Shown: piece by piece, positions 1 through 6,249 of the stretch
How the letters are laid out: the number at the start of each line of letters is the position of its first letter
Numbering within the stretch: position 1 is the stretch's first letter
Source of the DNA: Desulfobacterales bacterium
Lineage (GTDB): Bacteria > Desulfobacterota > Desulfobacteria > Desulfobacterales > C00003060
Length of the DNA: 10,743 nucleotides
Reading direction: 5' to 3'
Assembly: GCA_030616425.1 (NCBI GenBank)
Contig: JAUWXJ010000069.1
Location: 1-10,743 of the forward strand
Notes under the pieces: generated by a model
What the model saw: only the letters and a program-made list of their open reading frames with translations
Databases searched by the model: none
What the model was told of the DNA's origin: nothing
Translations under genes and position numbers: made by a program

Positions 1-425
1 CCCAGCCTCTCAATCACGTCGGCGCTGCCGCAAAGGCTGGAAACAGAACGGTTGCCGTGCTTGGCAACCCGCAGACCACAGCCAGCCACCACAAAGGCCG
101 TGGTGGTGGAGACATTGAACGTGTTTGTGCCATCGCCGCCGGTGCCGCAGGTATCAACCACTGTTTCAAGGTCCTGATTAATCTCGTCACGGTCTACGTT
201 TACGGCGGGGGCATCCACACGAATGCGGGTCGCCTTTTGCCGCATGACCCGTGCGGCACCCGTGATCTCCTCAACGGTCTCGCCTTTTAAACGAAGGGCG
301 GTTATGAAAGCCCCAATCTGGGCTGGGGTGGCCTGGCCGCTCATTATCACTTCCATGGCAGCCTCCATTTCTTCTTCGCTTAGGTTCGAGCGATTAACCA
401 CTTTCCGGATGGCTTCTTTTAGCAT
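1..425 (-). CDS. trpD: Anthranilate phosphoribosyltransferase, N-terminal part (cut by window edge)
   Basis: TrpD transfers the phosphoribosyl group of PRPP to anthranilate, the second committed step of tryptophan synthesis in the cytoplasm. I translated this strand by hand: 141 complete codons run from ATG at 425 to the left edge with no stop. The helical N-terminal domain (about residues 1-65) is followed by the glycine-rich PRPP loop GTGGDGTNTFN at about 95-105 and KHGNRSVSS at about 122-130, both hallmarks of the family. About ten residues before the loop (VNVDRDEINQ) look longer than usual. The start is supported by an AAGGAGG Shine-Dalgarno at 431-437, five bases upstream. The gene lies 48 bases after trpG on the same strand and is presumably cotranscribed under the trp attenuator. 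The C-terminal 60% or so is outside the window. Confidence 0.96.
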   Translation of the reverse strand, partial: MLKEAIRKVVNRSNLSEEEMEAAMEVIMSGQATPAQIGAFITALRLKGETVEEITGAARVMRQKATRIRVDAPAVNVDRDEINQDLETVVDTCGTGGDGTNTFNVSTTTAFVVAGCGLRVAKHGNRSVSSLCGSADVIERL

Positions 426-473
426 GATCCCCTCCTTCTGCGGTGTTCGAGGATTTATTAAAAAGGCCTTTCT

Positions 474-1037
474 CTAAAGCCCCAAAAAGTTTTCCAGAAT
501 ACGCATCCCCTCCTGGGTGAGAATAGATTCCGGGTGAAACTGTACCCCATGCACAGGGTAGTCCCGGTGCCTCAGCCCCATAATCTCGTCATCCTCGGCC
601 TTTGCCGAGATCTCCAAGCAGGATGGAAGACCCTCACGATCAACAGCCAAAGAATGGTAACGGGTGGCAGTAAAAGGATCGGGTAGATCACGAAAAACCC
701 CCTTACCATTATGGTAAATTTCTGAAACCTTTCCGTGCATGAGCCGCGCGGCACGCACCACGCTGCCACCAAAGGCAACAGCTACAGCCTGGTGACCCAA
801 GCATACACCGAGTATGGGCACCCGCTGGTAAAACCGCTGGACCAAGGGGACAATGATTCCAGCTGACTGAGGAATGCCAGGCCCTGGCGAGATAACCAGT
901 CTTTCCGGCGCCAAGGCCTCGATCTCCTCCATGGTAATCTGATCATTGCGTCGTACTTTCACATCAGCACCCAATACTCCGAAGTACTGAACAAGATTGT
1001 ACGTAAACGAGTCATAGTTATCGATCATTAGAATCAA
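474..1037 (-). CDS. trpG: Anthranilate synthase component II (glutamine amidotransferase)
   Basis: This is the class I glutamine amidotransferase subunit that hydrolyses glutamine and passes ammonia to TrpE for anthranilate synthesis. The 187 residues match the usual length of a stand-alone TrpG. Visible motifs are MIDNYDSFTYNL at 4-15, the oxyanion segment PGPG at 51-54, the nucleophile elbow GVCLGHQ with Cys79, the RYHSLAV strand at 126-132 and the catalytic His168-Pro-Glu170 in VQFHPES. The start is a TTG at 1037: a GGAGGGG Shine-Dalgarno (1045-1051) sits seven bases away, whereas the first ATG (1028) would be 16 bases away. TTG also gives the family-typical beginning MILMIDNYDSF. The gene begins 17 bases after the trpE stop and precedes trpD. 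TrpG and the folate enzyme PabA look alike; position between trpE and trpD makes TrpG the likely role, though dual use cannot be excluded. Confidence 0.96.
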   Translation of the reverse strand: MILMIDNYDSFTYNLVQYFGVLGADVKVRRNDQITMEEIEALAPERLVISPGPGIPQSAGIIVPLVQRFYQRVPILGVCLGHQAVAVAFGGSVVRAARLMHGKVSEIYHNGKGVFRDLPDPFTATRYHSLAVDREGLPSCLEISAKAEDDEIMGLRHRDYPVHGVQFHPESILTQEGMRILENFLGL

Positions 1038-1054
1038 CTTTCAACCCCTCCAAA

Positions 1055-2536
1055 TCACACCAATCCGTTCTTGGCCATTTCTAAAGCTTGAATTAACGCC
1101 TTACCCTTGTTTACCGTCTCCTCGTACTCCGAGGCTGGGTCCGAATCAGCAACGATCCCTGCACCCACTTGAAGGTAGACACGACCAGAGCATACCACGA
1201 GTGTCCGGATGGTGATACAGAAGTCCATATTGCCGGAAAAACCGAAGTAGCCGACTCCGCCCGCATAAAGGCCTCGCCTCGTGGGCTCCAGTTCATCTAT
1301 AATCTCCATGGCGCGAACTTTAGGGGCCCCGGAAACCGTGCCAGCCGGAAAACAGGCACGCAGAACATCAAACATGTCCAAACCGGGTGCCAGATTACCT
1401 TCCACATGAGAGACCAGATGCATAACATGGGAGTAACGCTCAACCACCATCATGTCCTTAACCTCAACCGTGCCAACATCGGCCACCCTGCCCACATCAT
1501 TTCGACCCAGGTCTACCAGCATTACATGCTCTGCCCGTTCCTTGGGGTCAGCACGCAGCTCCTTCTCCAGGCGCTGATCCTCCTCGGCATCCTTACTCCG
1601 TGGTCGGGTACCGGCAATGGGACGCAGTGTCACACGGCCGTTTTCCAGACGGACCAGTACCTCAGGAGAGGCACCGACGACGATCTCGTCCTTGAACTGC
1701 AGATAGTACATATATGGAGACGGGTTCACCCGTCTGAGGGCCCTGTAAATCTCAAAGGGCTCAACATCACAGAGGTCTGCATGAAAACGCTGACTCAGTA
1801 CCACCTGGATCGCGTCTCCCTGTTCGATGTATTCCTTGGCACGCCTGACTATATCTTCGAATCCCCCCCGATCCATATTGGGTGTCAGGGCCACCTCTTG
1901 TCGAGGATCTCTTGGCCTTGGCTGGGATGTTATGGAGACATTCACTAATTTTTCGGTCTCTTCAATCTGCTTAACTGCTTGATCATATGCTTCTGTATGA
2001 TTGACATGATCCGGCATGTAGCAATTAACCACTACTTTAATAGTCTGAGTCAGATTGTCATAGATAATCACCTGCTCTGGCATCATGAATGCGGCATCCG
2101 GCATGCCCACATCATCTGCCTTGGGATGTGGCAAGTCTTCGAAAAAGCGGGCCATGTCATAACTCATGTAGCCAACAAGACCTCCGAAAAACCGGGGTAA
2201 ACCTGTTACAGCCTCGCCGTGGAAGTCCTCCATCAAATCTTTAAGGTAGTCAAATGGCCGAGCCTTGACCTGAGTTGACTGACGGTTGCCCCGGCTGAGT
2301 TCGATCTTCTCACCCCGTACTTTTATTACCAACCGAGAGCGGTGCCCGATGAAGCTGTACCGGCCCCAGCGCTCGCCACCTTCCACGCTTTCAAAGAGAA
2401 AAGATTCGGGCCCCTTAGCCACCTTCTTAAAAAGGCTGACGGGTGTTTCGATGTCTGCTGTGATCTCTTTAAACACAGGTACTACATTGCACCGGCGTGC
2501 CAGCCGATGAAATTCTTCTTTACCCGGGTTTATCAC
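1055..2536 (-). CDS. trpE: Anthranilate synthase component I
   Basis: TrpE converts chorismate to anthranilate with ammonia supplied by TrpG and is normally the feedback-inhibited step of the pathway. From the GTG start chosen here it is 493 residues, typical for the family. The N-terminal domain has FLFES at about 46-50, close to the LLES tryptophan-binding motif, so feedback inhibition by Trp is likely but inferred. The chorismate-binding domain shows PIAGTRPR (about 306-313), DLGRNDVGRV (from about 342), GTVSGAPK (399-406) and GAGIVADSDP (458-467). The frame stays open to TTG 2575 and ATG 2566, but neither has a Shine-Dalgarno and both fall in the loop of an RNA hairpin. GTG 2536 has AAAGGGGG at 2543-2550, six bases away, and gives the normal N-terminus. 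It heads the trpE-trpG-trpD series and is controlled by the upstream leader. PabB is less likely given this context. Confidence 0.95.
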   Translation of the reverse strand: MINPGKEEFHRLARRCNVVPVFKEITADIETPVSLFKKVAKGPESFLFESVEGGERWGRYSFIGHRSRLVIKVRGEKIELSRGNRQSTQVKARPFDYLKDLMEDFHGEAVTGLPRFFGGLVGYMSYDMARFFEDLPHPKADDVGMPDAAFMMPEQVIIYDNLTQTIKVVVNCYMPDHVNHTEAYDQAVKQIEETEKLVNVSITSQPRPRDPRQEVALTPNMDRGGFEDIVRRAKEYIEQGDAIQVVLSQRFHADLCDVEPFEIYRALRRVNPSPYMYYLQFKDEIVVGASPEVLVRLENGRVTLRPIAGTRPRSKDAEEDQRLEKELRADPKERAEHVMLVDLGRNDVGRVADVGTVEVKDMMVVERYSHVMHLVSHVEGNLAPGLDMFDVLRACFPAGTVSGAPKVRAMEIIDELEPTRRGLYAGGVGYFGFSGNMDFCITIRTLVVCSGRVYLQVGAGIVADSDPASEYEETVNKGKALIQALEMAKNGLV

Positions 2537-2551
2537 TACAAGCCCCCTTTT

Positions 2552-2596
2552 GTAATAGTTCACCATACAAGGCAAGGAAAATCCCTGAACTATTAC
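2552..2596 (-). promoter_or_regulatory. 11-bp hairpin abutting the trpE Shine-Dalgarno
   Basis: A perfect 11-bp inverted repeat (GTAATAGTTCA against TGAACTATTAC, arms 2586-2596 and 2552-2562) encloses a 23-base loop in the trp leader RNA. Its downstream arm ends one base before the AAAGGGGG Shine-Dalgarno of trpE. The loop contains the unused in-frame ATG and TTG codons. As drawn, it leaves the ribosome site single-stranded; whether it affects translation or RNA stability is unknown. Confidence 0.6.
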
Positions 2597-2600
2597 TTTC

Positions 2601-2621
2601 CTTTGACCAAGCTGGCCAAAG
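2601..2621 (-). repeat. Short hairpin in trp leader RNA
   Basis: CTTTGGCCA (2613-2621) can pair with TGGTCAAAG (2601-2609) around a three-base loop, giving nine pairs with one G-U. No U-tract follows, so it is not a terminator by itself. It lies between the tandem terminators and the trpE-proximal hairpin; its role is unknown. Confidence 0.45.
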
Positions 2622-2623
2622 CG

Positions 2624-2663
2624 AATAAGAAAAGCCGTGGCGTTTTTACAGACCCACGGCTTT
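2624..2663 (-). terminator. Second terminator-like hairpin of the trp leader
   Basis: AAAGCCGTGG (2654-2663) pairs perfectly over 10 bp with CCACGGCTTT (2631-2640) around a 13-base loop. The following bases are TCTTATT, so the U-tract is imperfect. The upstream arm repeats the first attenuator arm: AAGCCGTGGGT occurs at 2692-2702 and again at 2652-2662. It may be a backup terminator, a duplicated remnant, or part of an alternative fold. Confidence 0.6.
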
Positions 2664-2668
2664 GAAAC

Positions 2669-2699
2669 AAAAAACCGCGGGCAAGGAGCTTACCCACGG
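2669..2699 (-). terminator. trp attenuator terminator (regions 3:4)
   Basis: CCGTGGGTAAG (2689-2699) pairs with CTTGCCCGCGG (2675-2685) around a CTC loop: 11 pairs, two of them G-U. Six U follow directly (2669-2674). The hairpin starts 26 bases after the trpL stop codon, as expected for an attenuator that ends transcription when charged tRNA-Trp is plentiful. Confidence 0.88.
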
Positions 2700-2768
2700 C
2701 TTGGATTCCTACCGGAAATACCGGTTACCTCTCAGGCGGTGGATAAACCCCTCCTGAACTCCACCACC
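2688..2768 (-). promoter_or_regulatory. trp attenuator alternative pairings (regions 1:2 and 2:3)
   Basis: Region 1, the GGTGGTGG inside the Trp codons (2761-2768), can pair with region 2, CCACCGCC (2735-2742), over eight pairs with one wobble. Region 2 can instead use GTTTATCCAC (2739-2748) to pair with region 3, GTGGGTAAGC (2688-2697), over ten pairs including two G-U. Pairing 2:3 uses up most of the terminator's upstream arm, so it is a plausible antiterminator. A ribosome stalled on the Trp codons would cover region 1 and favour 2:3. I paired these by eye; no energies were computed. Confidence 0.8.
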
Positions 2769-2814
2769 AATACCAGTTATTACTTCTCAATTGGTTTCTC
2801 AGGTAACCGTACAT
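2725..2814 (-). CDS. trpL: trp operon leader peptide
   Basis: A 29-codon reading frame sits between the trp promoter and the attenuator hairpin. It starts at ATG 2814 with AAGGAG (2821-2826) six bases upstream and ends at TAA 2725-2727. The peptide begins MYGYLRNQLRSNN, then has the run Trp-Tyr-Trp-Trp-Trp at residues 14-18 and ends SSGGVYPPPER. Four Trp codons in five is the signature of a ribosome-sensed leader. The Trp codons overlap pairing region 1, and region 2 starts within the last third of the peptide. Its product has no expected function beyond being translated: scarcity of charged tRNA-Trp should stall the ribosome and let trpE-trpG-trpD be transcribed. Placement, start signal and codon content all agree, so I am confident although the frame is too short for routine gene callers. 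Confidence 0.92.
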   Translation of the reverse strand: MYGYLRNQLRSNNWYWWWSSGGVYPPPER

Positions 2815-2845
2815 ACTGTTCTCCTTATTGCAATTCAGGAATCAC

Positions 2846-2873
2846 TCTATACAGACGCAATCACAGTTGTCAA
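2846..2873 (-). promoter_or_regulatory. trp operon promoter (sigma70-like)
   Basis: On the minus strand TTGACA (2868-2873, perfect -35) is followed after 16 bases by TATAGA (2846-2851, four of six -10 bases). Transcription would start near 2839, about 13 bases before the trpL Shine-Dalgarno. No trp operator palindrome was evident at the promoter. Confidence 0.75.
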
Positions 2874-2931
2874 GAAAAAATGTTGCGCGTTCACTCACAG
2901 AGTCCTCTGCTGCATAATCTCGGATGATCTC

Positions 2932-3768
2932 TCAGCTTGTCCGCTTCCGGCGGAAAGACCGCTTCTCCCGCTTGCCTTCAATTTTGTTTGTAAACCGCTT
3001 AATGAGTTCAAAGTAAAGCTTGCCCGTTCGCGACAAGATGGTGTTATGGTCGGCACCTGGGACCATTCGAAATTCTTTGCTGCGCGCTGCGCATTGAACT
3101 TGCAGAATTTCAGCAGTCATCACAGGAATGAACTGGTCATGCTGGGCGTGAATGATGAGGGTTGGTTTGACAACCTGTGCGATTTTTTGGATGTTTTTGA
3201 GGCCATCCTCCTCAGTAATACCTAGGGCCTTTGTGTCAACTCCAAGGCAGTTCAAAAGGGGAACCGTATCAGGAAAGCCACTGTCAATGATAAGGCCTGA
3301 TATGTCTTCTTGGTAGGAAGCTGCCAATTCCAAAGCACAGGCGCTTCCAAGGGATCGGCCCATGACTACAAGGGGACCGGTGCGGTTTTCATCTTTCAGC
3401 CAGCTTCGGACCTCCTTGAAGATAACGTGGGCATCACGCATCATGAAGGTTACCGTAGGCATTCCTCCACTCCTCCCATAACCTCGATAGTCCACGGCAA
3501 GAAGGCTCAGGCCATGCTCGTTATACATGGGCCCAATGCTATCGTAGTCACTAACGAGCTCACCATTGCCATGAAAAAATAGTATATTGGGATCTTCCAA
3601 ACCTGCCATGTGAAACCGGGCGCCGATCTGGACACCCTCTTCTACAACAATGTCGTAATCAATAGCACCAGGTGGTGGATTTGAATCGACATCTTTGCGG
3701 GGATGGAACAACAACTGGATAACCCCGGGCTGATCCAGCTTAGCGTAACCAAATTGATCCCCCATCAC
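2932..3768 (-). CDS. Alpha/beta hydrolase, serine-hydrolase type
   Basis: A 278-residue single-domain alpha/beta hydrolase of the cytoplasmic BEM46/ABHD-like kind; substrate unknown. The oxyanion-hole segment FFHGNGE is at 64-70, DYRGYGRSGG at 93-102, the nucleophile elbow GRSLGS at 137-142 (Ser139), the acid in HAQHDQFIP (Asp211) and the catalytic His241 in GADHNTI. All three catalytic residues are therefore present and activity as an esterase or related hydrolase is likely. No signal peptide is seen; the tail KREKRSFRRKRTS is strongly basic and could bind membrane or nucleic acid, but that is speculative. GTG 3768 has GGGGAGG (3777-3783) eight bases away; the adjacent ATG 3765 is an equally possible start. 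It ends 58 bases before the trp -35 box, on the same strand, with no clear terminator between, so some read-through into the trp leader is possible. Confidence 0.88.
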   Translation of the reverse strand: MMGDQFGYAKLDQPGVIQLLFHPRKDVDSNPPPGAIDYDIVVEEGVQIGARFHMAGLEDPNILFFHGNGELVSDYDSIGPMYNEHGLSLLAVDYRGYGRSGGMPTVTFMMRDAHVIFKEVRSWLKDENRTGPLVVMGRSLGSACALELAASYQEDISGLIIDSGFPDTVPLLNCLGVDTKALGITEEDGLKNIQKIAQVVKPTLIIHAQHDQFIPVMTAEILQVQCAARSKEFRMVPGADHNTILSRTGKLYFELIKRFTNKIEGKREKRSFRRKRTS

Positions 3769-3788
3769 TATAATCGCCTCCCCATATT

Positions 3789-3840
3789 ATTGCGGATTGC
3801 GGAATGCGGATTTACGTTGCACGTTGTTTCGATGTAAATC
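3789..3840. repeat. ATTGCGG tandem units and adjoining 7-bp inverted repeat
   Basis: Three head-to-tail 7-base units (ATTGCGG, ATTGCGG, AATGCGG) occupy 3789-3809. GATTTAC at 3809-3815 is the inverse of GTAAATC at 3834-3840. This lies just upstream of the hydrolase gene and looks like intergenic repeat debris; no function can be assigned. Confidence 0.6.
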
Positions 3841-3880
3841 AAACCAGTAGCTCGTTTCTTAAATAACATAGCAATAGTAT

Positions 3881-3973
3881 TGTCATTGCGAGCGTAGCGA
3901 AGCAATCTCTAACCATTTGATTATCAATGAGATTGCTTCGTCGTCCGCCTCCGGCGGACTCATCGCAATGACA
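3881..3973. repeat. Nested palindromic intergenic repeat element
   Basis: The outer arms TGTCATTGCGA (3881-3891) and TCGCAATGACA (3963-3973) are perfect inverse copies of 11 bp. Inner arms CGAAGCAATCTC (3898-3909) and GAGATTGCTTCG (3929-3940) match over 12 bp. Between the right-hand arms is a complete extra hairpin, GTCCGCC-TCC-GGCGGAC (3943-3959). I recognise the TCATTGCGAGC...GAAGCAATCTC type as a dispersed repeat common in environmental bacteria including Desulfobacterota; that is recollection, not a search. It could fold as RNA or as a DNA cruciform. No reading frame crosses it convincingly. Confidence 0.8.
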
Positions 3974-4336
3974 TTTCCCCAGAGTACTCCATCACTCCAA
4001 TACTCCCTGGCCCAGGCCTGATTTGCCGCCTTGATAGCCTGTAGTAAGCACGAGCACCAGGGCGGGGCGGGCAGGGCAGGGCAATTGGGGCGAAGCCCCC
4101 AAGTTCGACCAAAGGTCCTGGAACTTTGCTGGGCACGTGGATGGATATCACAAGTCTCTGTTCCAAAGCAAGAAGCCCTTGGCCAGGCATAAAACCGCAC
4201 GCAGATGAGTGATGAACCAAAAAGCCTTGAAACGCCTTCCAAAATCCTATATGTAACAGAAAGATGCAAGTGTTCGAATATCTTTGTTATCTCGGGTAAA
4301 CACATCGCCTAGTATGGGTTTCACGAGAGGGAGAAA
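3974..4336. other. Gene-free part of the divergent spacer
   Basis: This stretch separates the leftward hydrolase gene from the rightward HD-GYP gene. At 3985-4006 there are ACTCC-type tandem units (TACTCCA, TCACTCCA, ATACTCC). Around 4058-4082 is a G-rich run of GGGCGGGGC/AGGGC units, followed by a small GGGGC-GAA-GCCCC hairpin near 4087-4099. A reading frame on the minus strand spans most of it but runs through the palindrome, has a low-complexity composition and no Shine-Dalgarno, so I do not call it. The last 110 bases are AT-richer and probably carry the HD-GYP promoter. Confidence 0.6.
4227..4255 (+). promoter_or_regulatory. Weak candidate promoter for the HD-GYP operon
   Basis: TTGAAA (4227-4232) is followed by TATATG after 15 bases or TATGTA after 17 bases. 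Neither spacing and -10 combination is good, but this is the best sigma70-like pair in the 110 bases before the gene. Confidence 0.3.
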
Positions 4337-5878
4337 TTGTCGGAAGAGCGAGCCTTACAAGAACAAGTTGAAAAACTTAATCAGGTCGGCATCGCGCTCA
4401 CTAGCGAAACCGACCTGGAAAAGCTCCTGGAGTTGATCGTCCATGAAGCCAGGGAATTTACACGCTCAGATGCGGGGAGTCTGTATATACTGGAGGACGA
4501 TAAGCTTTTCTTTCATGTAGCCCAGAACGAGACCCTGAGTCGCCGGCGGAATCCTCCACCCGGGTTCAAACCTTATCCCCTCCCACTTTCAGAAGAAAGT
4601 ATTGCCGGCTATGTAGCCATTACAGGAAAAGTCCTTAACATAGAGAACGTTTACCGCCTGCCTAAGACAGTACCGTACAGTTTCAATCCTGACTTCGATC
4701 TTCGCAACAACTATGTGACAAGGTCCATGCTGATCGTCCCCATGAAAGACAGGCAGGGCCAAATCCTGGGTGTACTCCAATTGATTAATGTCATGGACGA
4801 AACAGGTGCTGTCGCGGTATTCCCGAAATCAGTCGAACACCTTGTCATGTCTCTGGCGTCACAGGCAGCTGTAGCGATCCGAAATGCTAAGTTAATCACG
4901 GATATCAAGGCCTTGTTTGAGGCCCTAATCCGGTATTCTGCCTCAGCCATTGATGCTCGAAGTCCTCACACCGCAGGTCATTCCAAACGAGTAGCAGCTT
5001 ACTCCAAGGCCATAGCCCTGGCCATCAACGACGAGACTACGGGTCCCCTTCGAGATATCTTCTTTGCACCTGAAGAGTTGGAAGAGCTCTCTTATGCAGC
5101 CTGGCTTCATGACATCGGCAAACTCGGTGTCCCAGAGCATATCTTGGACAAGAACAATAGACTCAGCAATGAGGCCATGGAAACCATTGTCAGTCGCTTT
5201 GAGCTCATCAAGGCCCTCAAGCTAAAACGTATTTATCAAGACATGCATACGTTGGATGTATCGACCATGGAGTCCTCCACCCCAGAAGGCAAGAAAGACC
5301 AATCCGATGATAAGATACACCAGGAAATCGCGAAGGTGGAACAGGAAACAGAAGGAGATCTGAGTTTTATCCAAAACGTAAACAGATCCACTTTTCTGTC
5401 AGAAGAAGACCTGGCCACCTTACAGGCCATAGCCTCCAAGACCTATGAAGACCTCCACGGAAATGTGAGGCCTTACCTGACCGCCCGAGAATCGGAATCT
5501 CTTTCGGTGAGAAAAGGGAATTTAACGGAGGATGAATACAAGAGGATCCAAACCCATGTAGAACTTACATACAACATCGTAAAAAATATACCGTTTACAA
5601 AAAACTTAAAGAATGTTCCTATCTATTCTGCAACCCATCATGAACTCCTTAACGGAAGCGGCTATCCCAGAGGGCTCAAAGGTGAAGAAATTCCTGTCCA
5701 GGCTCGCATCTTAGCCGTTGTCGACGTCTTTGATGCATTGACGGCTGCAGACCGCCCATATCGCCGTGCCATACCTCCTGAGAAGGCCGGCGATATCCTT
5801 AGAGCCGAAGCAAAAGATGGACGACTCGACAAAGATATCGTGGATCTGTTTCTTGATAAGGAACTGTACAAGATATGA
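4337..5878 (+). CDS. GAF-domain HD-GYP phosphohydrolase (putative cyclic-di-GMP phosphodiesterase)
   Basis: A 513-residue cytoplasmic signalling protein. Residues about 20-185 form a GAF sensor domain (SDAGSLYILEDDKLFFHVAQN, then MLIVPMKDRQGQILGVLQLIN). The HD-GYP domain follows: HTAGHSKRV at 211-219, the HD pair His258-Asp259 in LHDIGKLGVP, THVELTYNIV with His407, HHELLNGSGYPRG with His434-His435 and the GYP at 442-444, and DVFDALTAADRPYR from Asp463. All expected metal ligands appear present, so phosphodiesterase activity on cyclic-di-GMP is likely from family knowledge; cyclic GMP-AMP is an alternative. Unusually, about 120 residues (273-394), highly charged and helical-looking, separate the HD part from the GYP part. 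The TTG start at 4337 is used because a GAGGGAG site (4327-4333) lies just before it. No membrane segments are seen. It shares an ATGA overlap with the next gene. Confidence 0.92.
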   Translation: MSEERALQEQVEKLNQVGIALTSETDLEKLLELIVHEAREFTRSDAGSLYILEDDKLFFHVAQNETLSRRRNPPPGFKPYPLPLSEESIAGYVAITGKVLNIENVYRLPKTVPYSFNPDFDLRNNYVTRSMLIVPMKDRQGQILGVLQLINVMDETGAVAVFPKSVEHLVMSLASQAAVAIRNAKLITDIKALFEALIRYSASAIDARSPHTAGHSKRVAAYSKAIALAINDETTGPLRDIFFAPEELEELSYAAWLHDIGKLGVPEHILDKNNRLSNEAMETIVSRFELIKALKLKRIYQDMHTLDVSTMESSTPEGKKDQSDDKIHQEIAKVEQETEGDLSFIQNVNRSTFLSEEDLATLQAIASKTYEDLHGNVRPYLTARESESLSVRKGNLTEDEYKRIQTHVELTYNIVKNIPFTKNLKNVPIYSATHHELLNGSGYPRGLKGEEIPVQARILAVVDVFDALTAADRPYRRAIPPEKAGDILRAEAKDGRLDKDIVDLFLDKELYKI

Positions 5879-6243
5879 TCTGTTTTCAGAGAATTGCTGA
5901 AAGGCGCATAATTGAAGCGATACGGGAAGGAGCATTTGATAACCTTCCTGGAGCAGGCCAACCCCTTAGGCTCGAAGACGATTCCCATGTACCGGAAGAC
6001 CTCCGGATTGCCTACAAGATCTTGAAGAACGCAGGCTATGTGCCTCAAGAGGTAGCCCTTGGAAAGGAGATCGCCAAGGCCGAAGACCTACTGGCCGGTA
6101 TGGAAGATACAACGGCAAAGTACCACCAGCTCAAAAAGCTAAATTTTCTTGTCATGAAGCTCAACATGCTGCGCCGAACCCCTACCAGCCTGGAAAAGGC
6201 TCAACGTTATGAGAAAAAACTGGTAGAACGCTTCGGCCGGTAA
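5875..6243 (+). CDS. DUF1992 protein (DnaJ-homologue subfamily C member 28-like domain)
   Basis: A 122-residue protein whose N-terminal two thirds match the DUF1992 family: IAERRIIEAIREGAFDNLPG at 7-26, GQPL at 28-31 and VPEDLRIAYKILKNAGYVP at 39-57. The rest is a charged, probably helical tail (residues 60-122), rich in Lys and Glu. There is no J domain, so the DnaJ label comes only from homology of this domain to a part of eukaryotic DNAJC28. Its molecular role is not established. The ATG overlaps the stop of the HD-GYP gene as ATGA, so translation is probably coupled; AAGGA lies 12 bases upstream, somewhat far. It ends six bases before the glycosylase gene, which makes a three-gene operon likely. 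Confidence 0.9.
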   Translation: MICFQRIAERRIIEAIREGAFDNLPGAGQPLRLEDDSHVPEDLRIAYKILKNAGYVPQEVALGKEIAKAEDLLAGMEDTTAKYHQLKKLNFLVMKLNMLRRTPTSLEKAQRYEKKLVERFGR

Positions 6244-6249
6244 CCCCTC

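Noticed and set aside
1169..1948. 259-codon open frame opposite trpE
   Set aside because: It is antisense to a strongly conserved gene, has no recognisable motif and no ribosome site; a shadow frame.
2637..3225. Plus-strand open frames covering the trp leader and the 3' end of the hydrolase gene
   Set aside because: They run through the attenuator, trpL and promoter in antisense and have no family features.
3883..4305. 140-codon minus-strand frame in the divergent spacer
   Set aside because: It spans the palindrome and G-rich repeats, is Cys/Trp/Pro-rich in a random-looking way and lacks a Shine-Dalgarno.
5662..6048. 128-codon minus-strand frame over the HD-GYP/DUF1992 junction
   Set aside because: It is antisense to two well-supported genes, with no motif.
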